64,000 bases of DNA. It comes from Blasia pusilla (taxonomy: Eukaryota; Marchantiophyta; Marchantiopsida; Blasiales). Shown piece by piece: positions 45,245 to 56,099 of the stretch (position 1 is its first letter; the number at the start of each line of letters is the position of its first letter). The notes beneath the pieces were generated by a model. That model worked only from the letters and a program-made list of their open reading frames with translations. It did not search any database and was not told the DNA's origin. The position numbers and the translations under genes were made by a program. The DNA is taken from assembly GCA_050084515.1 (NCBI GenBank), contig CM114274.1, forward strand, positions 25,854,001 through 25,918,000. Reading direction: 5' to 3'.

Positions 45245-46609
45245 GTGTCATTGTCAGACGAGGGGGAGGGTGTAGAGGAGTTTGTGAGCACATTGCCACA
45301 CATTGTGAGTGGTCCTCCCAGTTGGGCGTACGAGATGGACGACCGGGGTAGAGGACCGCGTAGGTTTTCAGGTGCAGTAGGCACGATTGAGTTGCACGAT
45401 TTTATAGCAGAGTTTAGGATTTGGTGCGACTCCCATCGGGCCAGGAACTCTAGAGAGTTCAACCCGTTTACAGCATGGAACGGTATGTTCCAGCATTTAG
45501 AGGGGCCGCCTATGGACGATTACCATGAGTTCTCTCAGAGATATGCATGTGAGATCGAGGCGTGGAGGCTCTACTATGACCCACATTATGTGTCATGGAC
45601 GGAGGCGTTCCCAGATGAGGAGGAGGAGTCAGGAGAGGCTACTGCCTCTTCCACTAGTGACGTTTTAGGAGGGGTCACTCGCACAGGAGCAATTGCACCG
45701 TCTAGTCGGGTTCGTCCCACGTTCAACCCTATGGTTGAGTTCTTTGCTGAGTTGAGGGCGAGCTACCAGGGGGTACGGACGGAGAAGTTGCGGAGCATCC
45801 ACGACATCGAGAGGCGCTCGGGTGAGAGTTTGCGTGAGGCTTACACTCACTTGCGCCGGTTGATCAACGTCACTCAGGGGGTGACAGAGGCTCAGGCTAT
45901 CCAGTCATGGTATGCGATGCTAGACCGGACCCTGCGAACACGGGTGCGGGAGGGGGTGCTTATTATGAACACCTCTCCTACGTTGAGAGATGTTTTTAGG
46001 ACCGTCGAGAACATTGAGCGCAACATGGCGGAGGAGAGCGTAGCCACCATGGGTTCTGGGCGAGAGCAGTCACGATTCTCTCCACCACCTGTGCAGCAAC
46101 GTGGACTCCGAGATAGGTCGACTGTGGCACCACGAGCTCAGGGAGGATACCGAGAGGCCGTGCCACAGAGACCTGCGCCTTCATATGCGGCTCAGCAGCG
46201 GCCGCCTACTATTACTTGTTGGTCATGTGGTGGAGCCCATCAGCGCGATTGCACTCGTCAGGGTAATGGACGTGTGCCTCAGTATGGAGGAGGAGATGGT
46301 GCTGCACCAGGAGGTTATCAGTGTGACTATTGTCAGAGGTATGGTCATACACGCGCCAGGTGTTTTAGTTTACATCCTGAGTTACGTCTGGACCGAGGGC
46401 CAGAGAGGGCACTAGAGCGAGTAGCCGGTCCGGGTGTGCCTAGAGATCGTGCTCCAGGTGGTCCCGTTGGGGGACGAGGAGCTGGAGTTGCCCGACAGGG
46501 TGGTGGAGTTGCCCGTGGAGGAGGTAGAGTACCACCACCTAGACGCACCGAGGGAGATGCCGGACGTGAGGCTGGGATGGCTGCTCAGATACAACAACTA
46601 CAAGAGTAG
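45245..46609 (+). CDS. gag: Element C gag, intact
   Basis: 454-codon open frame. N-terminus acidic (SLSDEGEGVEEFV), gag core around residues 45-240 (GTIELHDFIAEFRIWC, EFNPFTAWNGMFQHLEG, SLREAYTHLRRLINVTQG), basic Pro/Arg-rich region, then two zinc knuckles: CWSCGGAHQRDC (325-336) and CDYCQRYGHTRARC (360-373). It would assemble particles and bind genomic RNA. The frame opens with GTG and stays open upstream to about 45090; the first in-frame ATG is residue 31. Copy B has the same GTG, so the true start is unclear. An Arg/Gly-rich tail (GGPVGGRGAGVARQGGG) ends the frame. Confidence 0.9.
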   Translation: MSLSDEGEGVEEFVSTLPHIVSGPPSWAYEMDDRGRGPRRFSGAVGTIELHDFIAEFRIWCDSHRARNSREFNPFTAWNGMFQHLEGPPMDDYHEFSQRYACEIEAWRLYYDPHYVSWTEAFPDEEEESGEATASSTSDVLGGVTRTGAIAPSSRVRPTFNPMVEFFAELRASYQGVRTEKLRSIHDIERRSGESLREAYTHLRRLINVTQGVTEAQAIQSWYAMLDRTLRTRVREGVLIMNTSPTLRDVFRTVENIERNMAEESVATMGSGREQSRFSPPPVQQRGLRDRSTVAPRAQGGYREAVPQRPAPSYAAQQRPPTITCWSCGGAHQRDCTRQGNGRVPQYGGGDGAAPGGYQCDYCQRYGHTRARCFSLHPELRLDRGPERALERVAGPGVPRDRAPGGPVGGRGAGVARQGGGVARGGGRVPPPRRTEGDAGREAGMAAQIQQLQE

Positions 46610-47690
46610 ATTGCCGCTATGGCATTGAGGTTACCCGATGCCGGATCCGTGGCATCGACATCATATGGAGCAGCCAGAGATCTAGAGGATCCTGGATGGA
46701 TGTGCGGGGTTGCCCAGATGGAGGCCGCGCAGCTTGTGACAGCGCGGAGCAGCCCGCAGAGTTGGATCCACAGCGAGGGGAAGCGAGTAGACAGACTAGG
46801 CTTCCTCAATCTTTCACGTTGTCCGAAGCGATGAGGACCCCATCGATGGGTCCTCATCAAAGTTCCTGGAGAGTTGGTAATGTTGTTGGTGTGCAAGCAC
46901 GGAGGGCGATGGGAGAAGCGAGTGCGACGACTCCTATTGTTGATGCTCAGGAGGGGCATGTGTCGAAAGCACGTTGTTGGGGCGGCCACCGTTGTGTACC
47001 GCACTCCTTTATTTTCTCGCTTCCGATGTTGTGGCGTTGGGAGGTACGCCCGCCGAGGCCGGCTGGCCGCTTCACTATGTGAGCGCGGAGTTGGAGTTCT
47101 TGCATCACGTTCAGAGATGATTGCAGAGGAGGTGATGGACCTGCCCTTGGAGCGGATGCTTGGGCCGTCCACGTCAGATTCATGGCAGGCTGCGGCTGCT
47201 AGGATGGCGGAGATGCCCGCTAGACCCGCGATAGAGCGTGCCATGGCTTCTCCTGGTGTTGTGTTCTTTGGATAACCGAGAGAGGTCTTCGAGTTGGTGA
47301 GTCATGGAGGTAGAGCTTTTAGTCGCAGTAGCGTCTTGTTGATTCAGGAGCGCAACCCTTGATATTGGGGAAAGCGTCATTCAGAGGATTGGGCTTGACG
47401 AGAGCCAATGTGGAGTGTTGTCCATTTCGGATGCAGACATCCTTGGGTGGAGCAAGTACCACACAGTATATCACCCGACAAGAGGTCGTGGTGAGGATTC
47501 GCCAGGACATCCTGAGATGAGTCGTGGTGCGCGCCAAGCGATAGTGATCGATCCGAGTCCTACGACGTCTTGGTTGGTGGAGCGGTGTTATACCCGATGG
47601 GGTTTTCCCTGGATTTCTTGGGAGGAGTCATCGTCCCCTCTGACCAGGATGGCAATCGGTGATCGGCGCCTTAGCTCATTACCCGTTCGA
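46610..47690 (+). pseudogene. Element C protease region, frameshifted
   Basis: Corresponds to B's 13987-14955 frame. Recognisable pieces: RLPQSFTLSEAMRTPSMGP, MDLPLERMLGPSTSDSWQ, and near 47329-47373 the active-site stretch RLVDSGAQPLILGKA with catalytic D-S-G-A retained. Multiple indels break the frame. Shows that the family protease is of the DSGA type. Confidence 0.78.
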
Positions 47691-47699
47691 TTCACAAGT

Positions 47700-48990
47700 G
47701 CAAATGATCGAGCAACGGCCAGGAGAGATGGCGACCTTAGCAAAGATTTAGCAAAGTGCCATCACTTGGCCTAGTGATTTGATTGAGGGACATGTCCATG
47801 CAGAGGATACTCCCGTTCGACATTTCTATGGAGAAGAGTGTTATGGTAGCCTGCATCATTCCGTGGAGGAGAGGTGCGTGGGGCTCGGCCGAGGAGCTTC
47901 AACGATTGGAGATGCAAGACGTGCGGCACCGCGTGGAGCGAGGCGTTTGCACCAGAGCGTGGCGGGTCCGAGGAACCCGAGATAGCGGGAGTGCTACGAT
48001 GAAACCCTTGGATACTACACCCATTGTGTGGTGTACCCGGAGGAGGGTATTCAAGTGTTAGATCTCTTTGAGAGGATTAGCACCGGGTTAGTCGCTGCTT
48101 TTGCAGCGGGATTGCGAGTAGAGCAAAGACTTGTATGTGGAGAGTGATGATGTTGAGGCGCGTCTCACTACGACATGTGGCGCAATTACGCCTACGTTTT
48201 CCCGACTTATTGTCTGCGTCCCGATCTGGGTACGAGTTCCCTACCGAGGATATTTTGTTGTTGGGGGCGCAGGACTTAGAGCGGGTAGGGACCATTGATT
48301 TGGTCATTGCCGGTTGGCCATGTCAGGGCCAATCGAGTGCTGGACGAGGCAGCGGGTTGGCTGACACTCGGTCCAGGTTGTTTTGGGAGATGTTGAGGGT
48401 CTTACGGCGATTTGCAAGAGCACCGGCCGTTCTCCGGCCTACATTCTCGAGAATGTGCCGATCTTAGAGACTCAGGTCACGGGTCGTGACGAGTGCTCAT
48501 CAGTGCGTGCCTGGATCGCCCAAACAATGTTCTTGGATGCGGCGAGTGTAGGTTCTAGAGCCCATCGCCGCGTCTATGGTGGACCAACTTGGTGCCCCAT
48601 GCGGTGTTATGGAGGGTATCAGAGTGAGCGCCCCTCCCCTTTGTTAGTGGATTCCATTTCGGATCCCGGTCGCCGATCAGCAAAGTGAGGCACGATGATC
48701 GACCACCGCTGATTGTGGTCAACAGTAGGCAGGCGGGCGACCCTTGCCCACGTTTGTGAGTTTTCCGCTTCCTATGCATACAAGGAGGCGGTCCTGGCTT
48801 GGTTTGGGATGACCAGGTTCAGCGGTTGGTGGAGCCCAACGCCGGCGAGAGAGAGCGGCGATGGGATTTCCACAGGAGTGACGGCGGTACCATCGGTGTC
48901 GAGGCATCACGACGCCATGTCTTGGGTCAGCGATGGACTGAATCGCTTGACATGGATCCTCGCTTGGGAGTGGGCGGCGTCGTATGAGAT
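47700..48990 (+). pseudogene. Element C DNMT domain
   Basis: Aligns with B's methyltransferase. Motif I reads DLFERISTG (about 48061-48090; GG replaced by ER). Motif IV is intact: VIAGWPCQGQSSAGRGSG (about 48303-48356) with the catalytic Cys, followed by SRLFWEMLRVLR where B has a stop. Motif VI ENV follows (AYILENVPILETQ, near 48438-48475), then DAASVGSRAHRR for motif VIII and a shifted motif IX-X region (near 48840-48960). Complementary damage to B lets the family domain be read. Confidence 0.88.
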
Positions 48991-49304
48991 CGCGACAAAT
49001 CATAGCGGTTGCGTTGGTGAGCCCCATGCCTACCGAGACGGTGGAGGCAGTGGCTGGGGGCGAGACCCGAGGAGATCTACGCACCATGGGAGATCGGGAG
49101 AGACACCCTTGGACTTCTTGGGATGTTTTGAAGGTACGCAAGGAGATGATAGCCACAGCATCGAGCGTGGTTTCGGGCACTGCACGTGGAGGAGATCAGA
49201 GTTTGCAGTTGGCTACAGGAGAGCGGCCGAGTGTTGTTGTTCGAGACGGGGTTGCACCATAGCAACCACCGATACCCGCGCCGGAGAGTCCTACCGTTGT
49301 CACG

Positions 49305-50280
49305 ATGGAGACTTGGGAGCCAGATATGGGCCCTAAGTTGACAGGAGGAGAGCGGCGCCGAATACATCAGTTCCTCAGGAGTTATAGGAGCTGCTTTGCA
49401 TTTAGCATGGAGGATTTGGGTACGTTGAAGGGACCGGGATCCGCATTAAGTTGTCGAGTGATATGCCAATCTTCCGGCGACCCTACAGTCTGATGATATG
49501 GAGATGGCTCGATTGAGTAGGAGCCAAGACTTGGTCGGAGCAGACTAGTGGAGATGTCGGATGGGGAGTATGCATCGCCCTTTGTCATGCCCGCCAAGAA
49601 GGATGTACATGGCAACTGGACGGATAGGCGGATGTGTGGGGATTACCGACCTATCAATCGGCACGGCAAGTCCGATAGGTATGCCATGCCCACCCCGAGG
49701 AGATCTTTGATGCGATTGGTCACGCAAAGGTCTTGATTCATTGATTTCGAGTGGATACCATCATTGCCTATCGATTGGAGGACAAAAGCGTAAGACGGCA
49801 TTTTGGGGCATCGATCCTCACGGGAAGGATTGTTTGTACCAGTGGCGGTTCTTACCATTTGGGTTAAAGAATGCCCCGGCTGAGTTTCAGAGGGTCATGG
49901 ATAGGATCTTGGCTGGTCTGGATTTTGCTAGGTGTTATATTGATGACATCGAAGTCTTTAGCGCCACGATTGAGGAGCATGAGCAACATCTAGAGGAGGT
50001 GTTTCGACAATTGCAATTACATGGGCTGAAGCTACATCCAGGCAAGTGCAAGTTCTTCTACGATCAGATTGAGTACTTGGGTCATACGATATACCAGGGG
50101 CCTTGGTGTTCGGAGGCGAAGGTAGAGGCTATCTCACGCATTCCACGCCCTGATGTGAGCCGTGTTCGTGCATTCATGGGATTGGCAAACTTCTATCGGC
50201 GATCACGTCAAGGGATTGATTCGATTGTGAAGCCGCTGACCTTGCTCACCAAGGTGGATCACGAGTGGCACTGGGGATGA
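49305..50280 (+). pseudogene. pol: Element C reverse transcriptase
   Basis: Lead-in METWEPDMGPKLTGGERRRI at 49305, VMPAKKDVHGNWTDRRMCGD at about 49580-49640, then a 179-codon frame (49741-50280) with FWGIDPHGKDCLYQW, LPFGLKNAPAEFQRVMDRIL, the catalytic CYIDDIEVFSAT, and the thumb/connection (LHPGKCKFFYDQIEYLGHTI, RVRAFMGLANFYRRS). This frame has the ~190-base connection that B lost. The first-Asp block is damaged near 49736. Confidence 0.9.
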
Positions 50281-50640
50281 GCAGGAGCGAGCATTTCGAT
50301 TGCTCAGGGCAGGTTGACATCCGCACCCATCTTGAGGAGACCGATCGGGCGTCCTTTCAGTTGCACCAGATTGGAGCATGTTGGGGCTTTGAGCGGTGCT
50401 CACCCAACATGATGATGAGGGTAGAGATCGGCAAGGCTTCTAGTATGAGGGTGAGTGCTTGGCTACGGTGTGGTGTCGCGGATTTCAGGTGTTACTTATT
50501 CGCAACCCCTTTACCATCAATCCGAAGTGGTTGATGGAGTCCACAAGCTTGCGAGATGGGCTCTGTTGTTGGGAGTATGATTTTAGGGTGGATGCAGATG
50601 GGTTGAGTCGTAACCCATGCCCGAGTCGGCCGAGATCGGG
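50281..50640 (+). pseudogene. pol: Element C RNase H remnant
   Basis: Fragments of RNase H: RASFQLHQIGA where HTD is expected, EGECLATVWC-like sequence near 50450, and DADGLSRNPCPS near 50590-50620. Several small deletions have removed the catalytic blocks TDHQPL and much of the centre. Confidence 0.75.
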
Positions 50641-50929
50641 AGCTCGATGGCATGGAGAGAGTGATGAGGAGGCACGCGGTGCCAGGATGGCACGCGTCGG
50701 CCTATTTAGGCATGTTGGCTATGAGTGTGGAGACCGATGGCGAGGTCTAGTGGAGAGTCTTTGGATCCCGAGGCGGTGAGGACACGACAAGTGGCCGAGA
50801 CATTCATGATGATGGAGTAGTCTTAGAGTACCTTCGTCGCCTTTCGAGCACCATGGATGCTAGAGAGCGGGATCGGATCCTGGGCGGAGGGTTCCGTTGG
50901 GAGGGGACACATGTTTTGAGGGTTTGGGA

Positions 50930-52110
50930 GGAGAGCGAGTGCGCATCCTTTGCAGAGCACGACTAGTGCAACATGCCCACAGGAGTTGGGTCACTTTGGG
51001 GTGAAGCGGACATGATTGATTGGTGGCGAGGCATGAGACCGACGTTCAGCAGTTTGTTGCCTGGTGCATGGTGTGTGATCGGGTCCGAGCATCGTTCAAT
51101 GCTCCGACTCGAGTTGCATCCATTACCGATCATGGGCTTAGGGTATAGATGGAGTTTGGATTTTGCAGGACCTTTGCCCTTGACGGAGCGTCACGATCGT
51201 TATGTGTTGGTGATGGTCGAGCACTTTCGAAGTGGATCGAGTTGGTTGCATTGCCGACAAAGCAAGTGAGGGAGTAGCTTATGCCTTCCTTGACAGAGTC
51301 TTTGAGTCATTATGGCGCACCAGCTGAGGTGTTGACAGGAGTTTCGCGGTGAGTTCCACGCCTTGTGTGATCAGGCGCCGATCGACCACCGCATCGACTG
51401 CGAGATCATCTTGAGGCGGATGGATTAGCGGAGAGAGTTTGACGGTGAAGAGGGGTTTACGCAAGTATGGCTTGCAGAGAGGTCACCTAGAGATTGGGAC
51501 CTCTAGTTGCCATGGTTGGCGATGGGATCTGATTCAGTCATCATCCTTAGCGTCTTTTTCACCGTACTTGCTACTTTATGGCGAGCCGATTTACCGGACC
51601 ATTCGCCGAGATGCTGGTGAGGTGTGAACCTTGATGACCCAAATGTATGGGTGCGAGCATGTTCTCGGAGGGCTGAGTTATTTTGGAGAGTGATGCCCAT
51701 GGCGTTCGAGAACTTCAGCGATACCGACATCCCGGGATACGTTGAGGTATCGACTATTCGAGGTGGTGGTTATCGACCAACTATCCGGAGGTTTCATCGG
51801 GAGATTAATCCAGGCGCACTATCTTGAGAGTGCGTGACATTTTGCCATCGAGTGTTCTCTTCAACGGGCGTGATGGTATGGTATGGAAGGACCATCGTAA
51901 TTGTGCGCCATGTCACCTTCCTAACATTGATGGTAGATCCGAGCTTAGTAGTAGTTCCTGCAGGCTTGCGTTGTATGTTGTGTGGTTTTGCCGTGGAAGC
52001 TACGATGCTAGTCTATGATGGGTGTTCGAGAGGATGGCATATGGCATGTTTGCGCCACCTCTCACTAGGGTTCTCAGGGGCGATGGATGTGTCCCAGATG
52101 TACATAGAGA
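50930..52110 (+). pseudogene. pol: Element C integrase and PHD, sense copy
   Basis: Zinc-domain end near 51050 (CMVCDRVRASFNAPT out of frame), first Asp in YRWSLDFAGPLPL (about 51150-51180), YVLVMVEHF, later GGGYRPTIRRFHRE and a PHD finger at about 51970-52095 (GLRCMLCGFAVEATMLV, YDGC, GWHMACL). The PHD His and last Cys pair partner are kept; the third Cys is Tyr. Numerous short deletions disrupt this integrase far more than the inverted copy just downstream. Confidence 0.85.
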
Positions 52111-52216
52111 AGGTAGTTCTACATTCGGACTTGTGTCTATGACATGGATGACAAGGAGGCGACTAACGATGGGGCCACATGAGCACCCGGCCTTCTTGCT
52201 CTTAGCGTCCGAGAGA

Positions 52217-52952
52217 TGTATGTCATGGATAGTGCGCCCTGCAGTCACATCCAACGTCGTTGGTGCCGTCTGCTGCAAATAGACATAATCTCCTCGATGA
52301 AACCTCCGGATAGTTGGTCGATAACCACCACCTCGAATAGTCGATACCTCAACGTATCCCGATGCCGCGGCAATCGCCAAGTTCTCGAACGCCATGGGCA
52401 TCACTCTCCAAAATAACTCAGCCCTCTGAGAACATGCTCGCACCCATACATTTGGGTCATCAAGGTTCAGCACCTCACCAGCATCTCGACGAATGGTCGC
52501 AGGTAAATCTGGCTCTCGGCCATAAAGTAGCAAGTACGGTGAAAAAGACGCTAAGGATGCTCGCTTCTTGAATCCAGATCCCATCGCCAACCATGGCAAC
52601 TGGAGGTCCCAATCTCCTAGGTGACCTCTCTGCAAGCCATACTTGCGTAAACCCCTCTTCACCGTCTGCCCAACTCTCTCCGCTAATCCATCCGCCTCAA
52701 GATGATCTCGCAAAGTCGTGCGGTGGTCGATCAGCGCCTGATCACACAAGGCGTGGAACTCACCGCGAAACTTGGTACCCTGGTCTGTCAACACCTCAGT
52801 TGGTGCGCCATAATGACTCAGCACTCTGTCAAGGAAGGCATAAGCTACTCCCTCACTTGCTTTGTCCGGCAATGCAACCAACTCGATCCACTTCGAGAAG
52901 TGCTCGACCATCACCAACACATAACGACTGTGACGCTCCATCAAGGGAAAAG
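52217..52952 (-). pseudogene. pol: Inverted integrase segment within element C
   Basis: Minus-strand integrase core inside an open frame of 394 codons (53184-52000). Blocks: RYVLVMVEHFSKWIELVALP, VLTDQGTKFRGEF (second Asp), HLEADGLAERVGQTVKRGL (Glu), FSPYLLLYGREPDLPATI, GGGYRPTIRRFHRGDYVYLQ. It matches B 9758-10470 almost without gaps and is better preserved than C's sense integrase (51174-51824), so it probably came from another copy. Edges: CATGG/ATAGTGCG near 52216 and CAAGGGA/AAAGAAGG near 52950. Confidence 0.88.
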
Positions 52953-52964
52953 AAGGAGATTGGA

Positions 52965-53086
52965 GATATTTTGGTTCTTCTTGTCTCGTTGTTTGGATGC
53001 CATGAGTTAGCATGGGATCATGCGTGTTTGTGTGTGTGCTCGGTGACAACGATGTATGTTGTGTAGCGATGTGTATGCGCACAACA
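52965..53086 (+). repeat. Element C 3' terminal module S
   Basis: About 122 bases starting TTGGAGATATTTTGG and ending GTATGCGCACAACA, followed by the GACC target duplication. Homologous to B's S1 and S2. No T module follows, unlike B and D. Confidence 0.8.
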
Positions 53087-53420
53087 GACCCTACGTGCAA
53101 TCTCATCTCTCTCCACATACAAGTACTGTTGTACTCGTACTCTGGCCTGCAACACTGCAGCCAACACTTTACTAATCCGTCCAAAGAGATCTAGTATATA
53201 TACACCCTCCTTGGGATACTACCACACAATCAGTGTGGTGTCCAAGGGTGTCAACATTTCCAATCCTAGAGCATGTGGTAACTCTGTCTCGTCTCACTCT
53301 AGAGCATAAGCTTGGCTCCACGCCTGCCTCACAAGCTTGTCTGCTCTCCTTTGCAAATCGATGCTCGTGCCCCAAAAAACTGAAGAAGTGTCGCCAACAA
53401 ATGTAGCCATGCTCGTTATC
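53087..53420 (-). pseudogene. Element D DNMT, N-terminal part
   Basis: Minus strand reads ILDLFGRISKVLAAVLQARV then QQYLYVERDEIARRV, the motif I and II region of the methyltransferase (compare B DLFGGISTG). Continues across the C insertion at 43007. Preceded upstream by SFVGDTSSVFWGTSIDLQRR-type linker. Confidence 0.78.
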
Positions 53421-53629
53421 GTATGCCACTCCTCAAGAATATCCTGTGCATCGGCATTCCTCTCCAATAAATCTCCAGGCCAACATAATGTGCCACAATA
53501 AGGAGCAATTGCTTCGGTCGACCCTCAGAGTGAACCATCAAGTCTCCTTGCATACTGCATGGGTAGCAGATTGGCTCGTCCCTCACCTTACTGCCAACCT
53601 AGTCAATAGGAGGGTGACTCCTCCCAGAA

Positions 53630-54600
53630 GTCAAGTGTGAACCCTAGAGTATACAATACGGTAGCCCCTACCAAAACATCATAAGACTCCGCCGGTGTGA
53701 CAACCGCTCACATCCGCACCATTGCACTATCCGAAGGATGATCGGGCCGAATCCTCACTGCAATCTCATCGCAAGTCATGAACTGTGTGGGGGATGTTCC
53801 TCCTAGTGAAGTCTAAATTTGGAATGGACTTGGAGTGATCTCACACTTTTGCAATCCCATCGCTACACATGGCGCCTTCCCCAACATAAGGGGTTGTGCT
53901 CCTGAATCAAGTAGCACTCTCTGCGGTCAATACACGACTCTAGATGACCCAACCAATTGGAAAACTCCATCTCAGTTGTCTAAGATAACAACTCTTGGTG
54001 AGACGGCTGCACGCTCTATCGCGGGTCTAGCTGGCAACTCCGCCACTCTAGCCACTGTTGTATGCCAACTCTCAATGGTCCTTGTCCCGAGCACATGCTC
54101 CAAAGGCAACTTTTCCACATCTCCTATGCGAGTCTCAACACTAGAAGAACCAAACTCATCGCTCTCACAAAGCATCGCCACCAACCGGAAAACATCAGTT
54201 GGTCAACCTCTACATATCAACAAATCTCTCGTTGTAAGTAGTGGGATGCTACACAAAGCCATCGTCGTCTCTCATAGCGTGCTAGTACTAGGCTTTGTCA
54301 AACACTGCATAGGCTGGACATACTCACCTCACCCCCTCCTCTAACTACATCGGCATTTGCGACAACAACATTCCTCAAAGGCCGTCTAGGGACCATCAAT
54401 GGGGTCCGAAGAGCCTCTGACAATGTAAAAGACTGGGGAAGTCTAGCCTGCCTGCTAGCTTCTCCCCTCTCAGGATCCAACTCTACATCGGATCCTCGTG
54501 GCTCAGAAGCTCTCACCATGCCTCTCGTAACCACTACATCTGCATCCATCTCTGCGCTGTTGCACAAAAATCCCATACCTCCTAGATCTCCCGCCATATC
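53630..54600 (-). pseudogene. Element D protease region
   Basis: Minus strand contains RVLLDSGAQPLMLGKAPC near 53870-53915, with the retropepsin D-S-G-A active site, and YDVLVGATVLYTLGFTLDFW near 53630-53700. Upstream, ARQARLPQSFTLSEALRTPL (about 54400-54460) and PLEHVLGTRTIESWHTT match the linker seen in B and C. Broken frames. Confidence 0.78.
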
Positions 54601-54619
54601 TTGGGCCTAAGTAGATCCG

Positions 54620-56060
54620 GAAGTCGATGCGCGCCCTGCACCTGAAGTAGATGCCTCTTGGGCTATCATAGCCTCAAGGCGTTGCTCCAATTGAGCAATC
54701 CTCACCAAAGCTGCCTCTGATGGAAGTGCTGCACTTGCTCTGGCAGGTGGTGGGATCCTGCCTCCACCACATCCTCGGCCTCCTACACCTTGTCCTCTTC
54801 CACCTCCAAGTCCTCTAGGTGCAACTGGTGGTGGAGCTCAAAACATCTCTCACATTGTGTGCCCATATCTCTCTAGCAATGATCACATTGAGGTAAGGGT
54901 GGCCTCCCCTGGGCCGCCTCATATACAACTGATGGTGTTGCTTGCACTCCTCTTTGTTGTCTACAATCTCGCTAATGATGTGATCCTCCACACATCCAAC
55001 AAGAAATACCTGAGGCGTGTTGCCCATGCCACGATATGACTGAATTGGTCATGGTCCTAGCTCCCGGTATCCTCCCGTAGCCTCGGTCCCATGACTCTAT
55101 CTTGAGTGGTGCCTTGCGGCACTGATAGAGACACCGTCACTTGTGTCGTCTCCCTTGAAGATGACGCGCCTATTGTCAAAACTCTCTCCTCAAGTATGTT
55201 GAGCTCAATCCGCTCTACCAACAAAAATACAGACTTGAGAGTATCCGAACCAACATGTAAGAGAGTTGCATCTTGCACTCTCTTCCGCAACTCGCGGTCT
55301 AGCATCGTAAACCAAAACTAAACCACTTGCACCTCCGTCACACCCTAAGTTTCTATAATCAACCGTCGGAGCTGTGCATAGGCCTCTCGGAGACTCTTCC
55401 CCGCTCTCCGCTGAAACTCATGAATCAACTTCAGCTTGTTGGTCCTCACCCCCTGATAGTTCCTCCCCAACTCTCGAAAGAACTCAACCAATGGATTGAA
55501 CGCTGGTGGTGCTCGGCTGGTCACACTCGTAAGACTCGGGTCGACAACTCCTCCAAGTGTCTCCTCCGTGCGGTTAGTGGGTGCTACTACACTCGCCACA
55601 TCATACATCGCACGCCCTGTGAGGGACACATATCCTGGAGACCAAATTGGTCTCCACGCCTTCATCTCCGCTTCATGGAGAATCCAAAACTTGTGATAAT
55701 CATCTATGGGAGGGCCCTCTAGATGCTTAAAAAGTCCCTTCCACGCCATAAAGGTGTCAAATCTCTACTGGTTCGCATCCTCTATGCATCGCACCAACTA
55801 TCAAACTCCTCCATAAAATCATCCAACTCGATGAACCGTCGGGGTCTTCTTATGGACCCACACGTATTGCGATCATCCATGTCCCATAACAACGGTGTGG
55901 CGACACTCGCGACACTCCGTGGCCTCTCGGGTAACTCAAAATCCGCTGACGTAACCTGTGGAATAACTACAACTAGCGGCTAAGCTGGTTCCTCGTGTGG
56001 AAACCCTTGTTACCTAGCCGCACTCCGTGTAAATCCTCCGCCACTTCTACCACTACCACG
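54620..56060 (-). pseudogene. gag: Element D gag
   Basis: The 55749-55345 frame holds the gag core (MAWKGLFKHLEGPPIDDYHK, FNPLVEFFRELGRNYQGVRT, AGKSLREAYAQLRRLI) and 55305-55057 the next part (MLDRELRKRVQDATLLHVGS). Further on, near 54830-54910, a zinc-knuckle-like stretch is out of frame. Start region near 55860-56060 is degraded (MDDRNTCG, RRFIELDDFMEEFDSWCDA). Clearly paralogous to gag of B and C but more diverged. Confidence 0.85.
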
Positions 56061-56099
56061 CTCCCCGATACTTGGTGGATGCACCGTGGTGAAATGTGC

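Larger units (their letters stand above)
43008..53086 (+). mobile_element. Element C: DNMT-gypsy copy with inverted integrase
   Basis: 10.1 kb on the plus strand from TGTCACG to CACAACA, flanked by GACC. Same order as B: leader, gag (intact, 454 codons), protease, DNMT, RT, RNase H, integrase, PHD. After the PHD it carries an extra inverted integrase segment (52217-52952) and then one S module. Pol is riddled with small deletions. The presence of the target duplication makes the two ends trustworthy, yet they are not direct repeats of each other. Confidence 0.92.

Noticed and set aside
52000-53184. A 394-codon minus-strand gene as an independent intact integrase gene
   Set aside because: The frame runs from D sequence through module S into the inverted integrase segment and out at an abrupt edge; it is a chance fusion, and only 52217-52952 is integrase.
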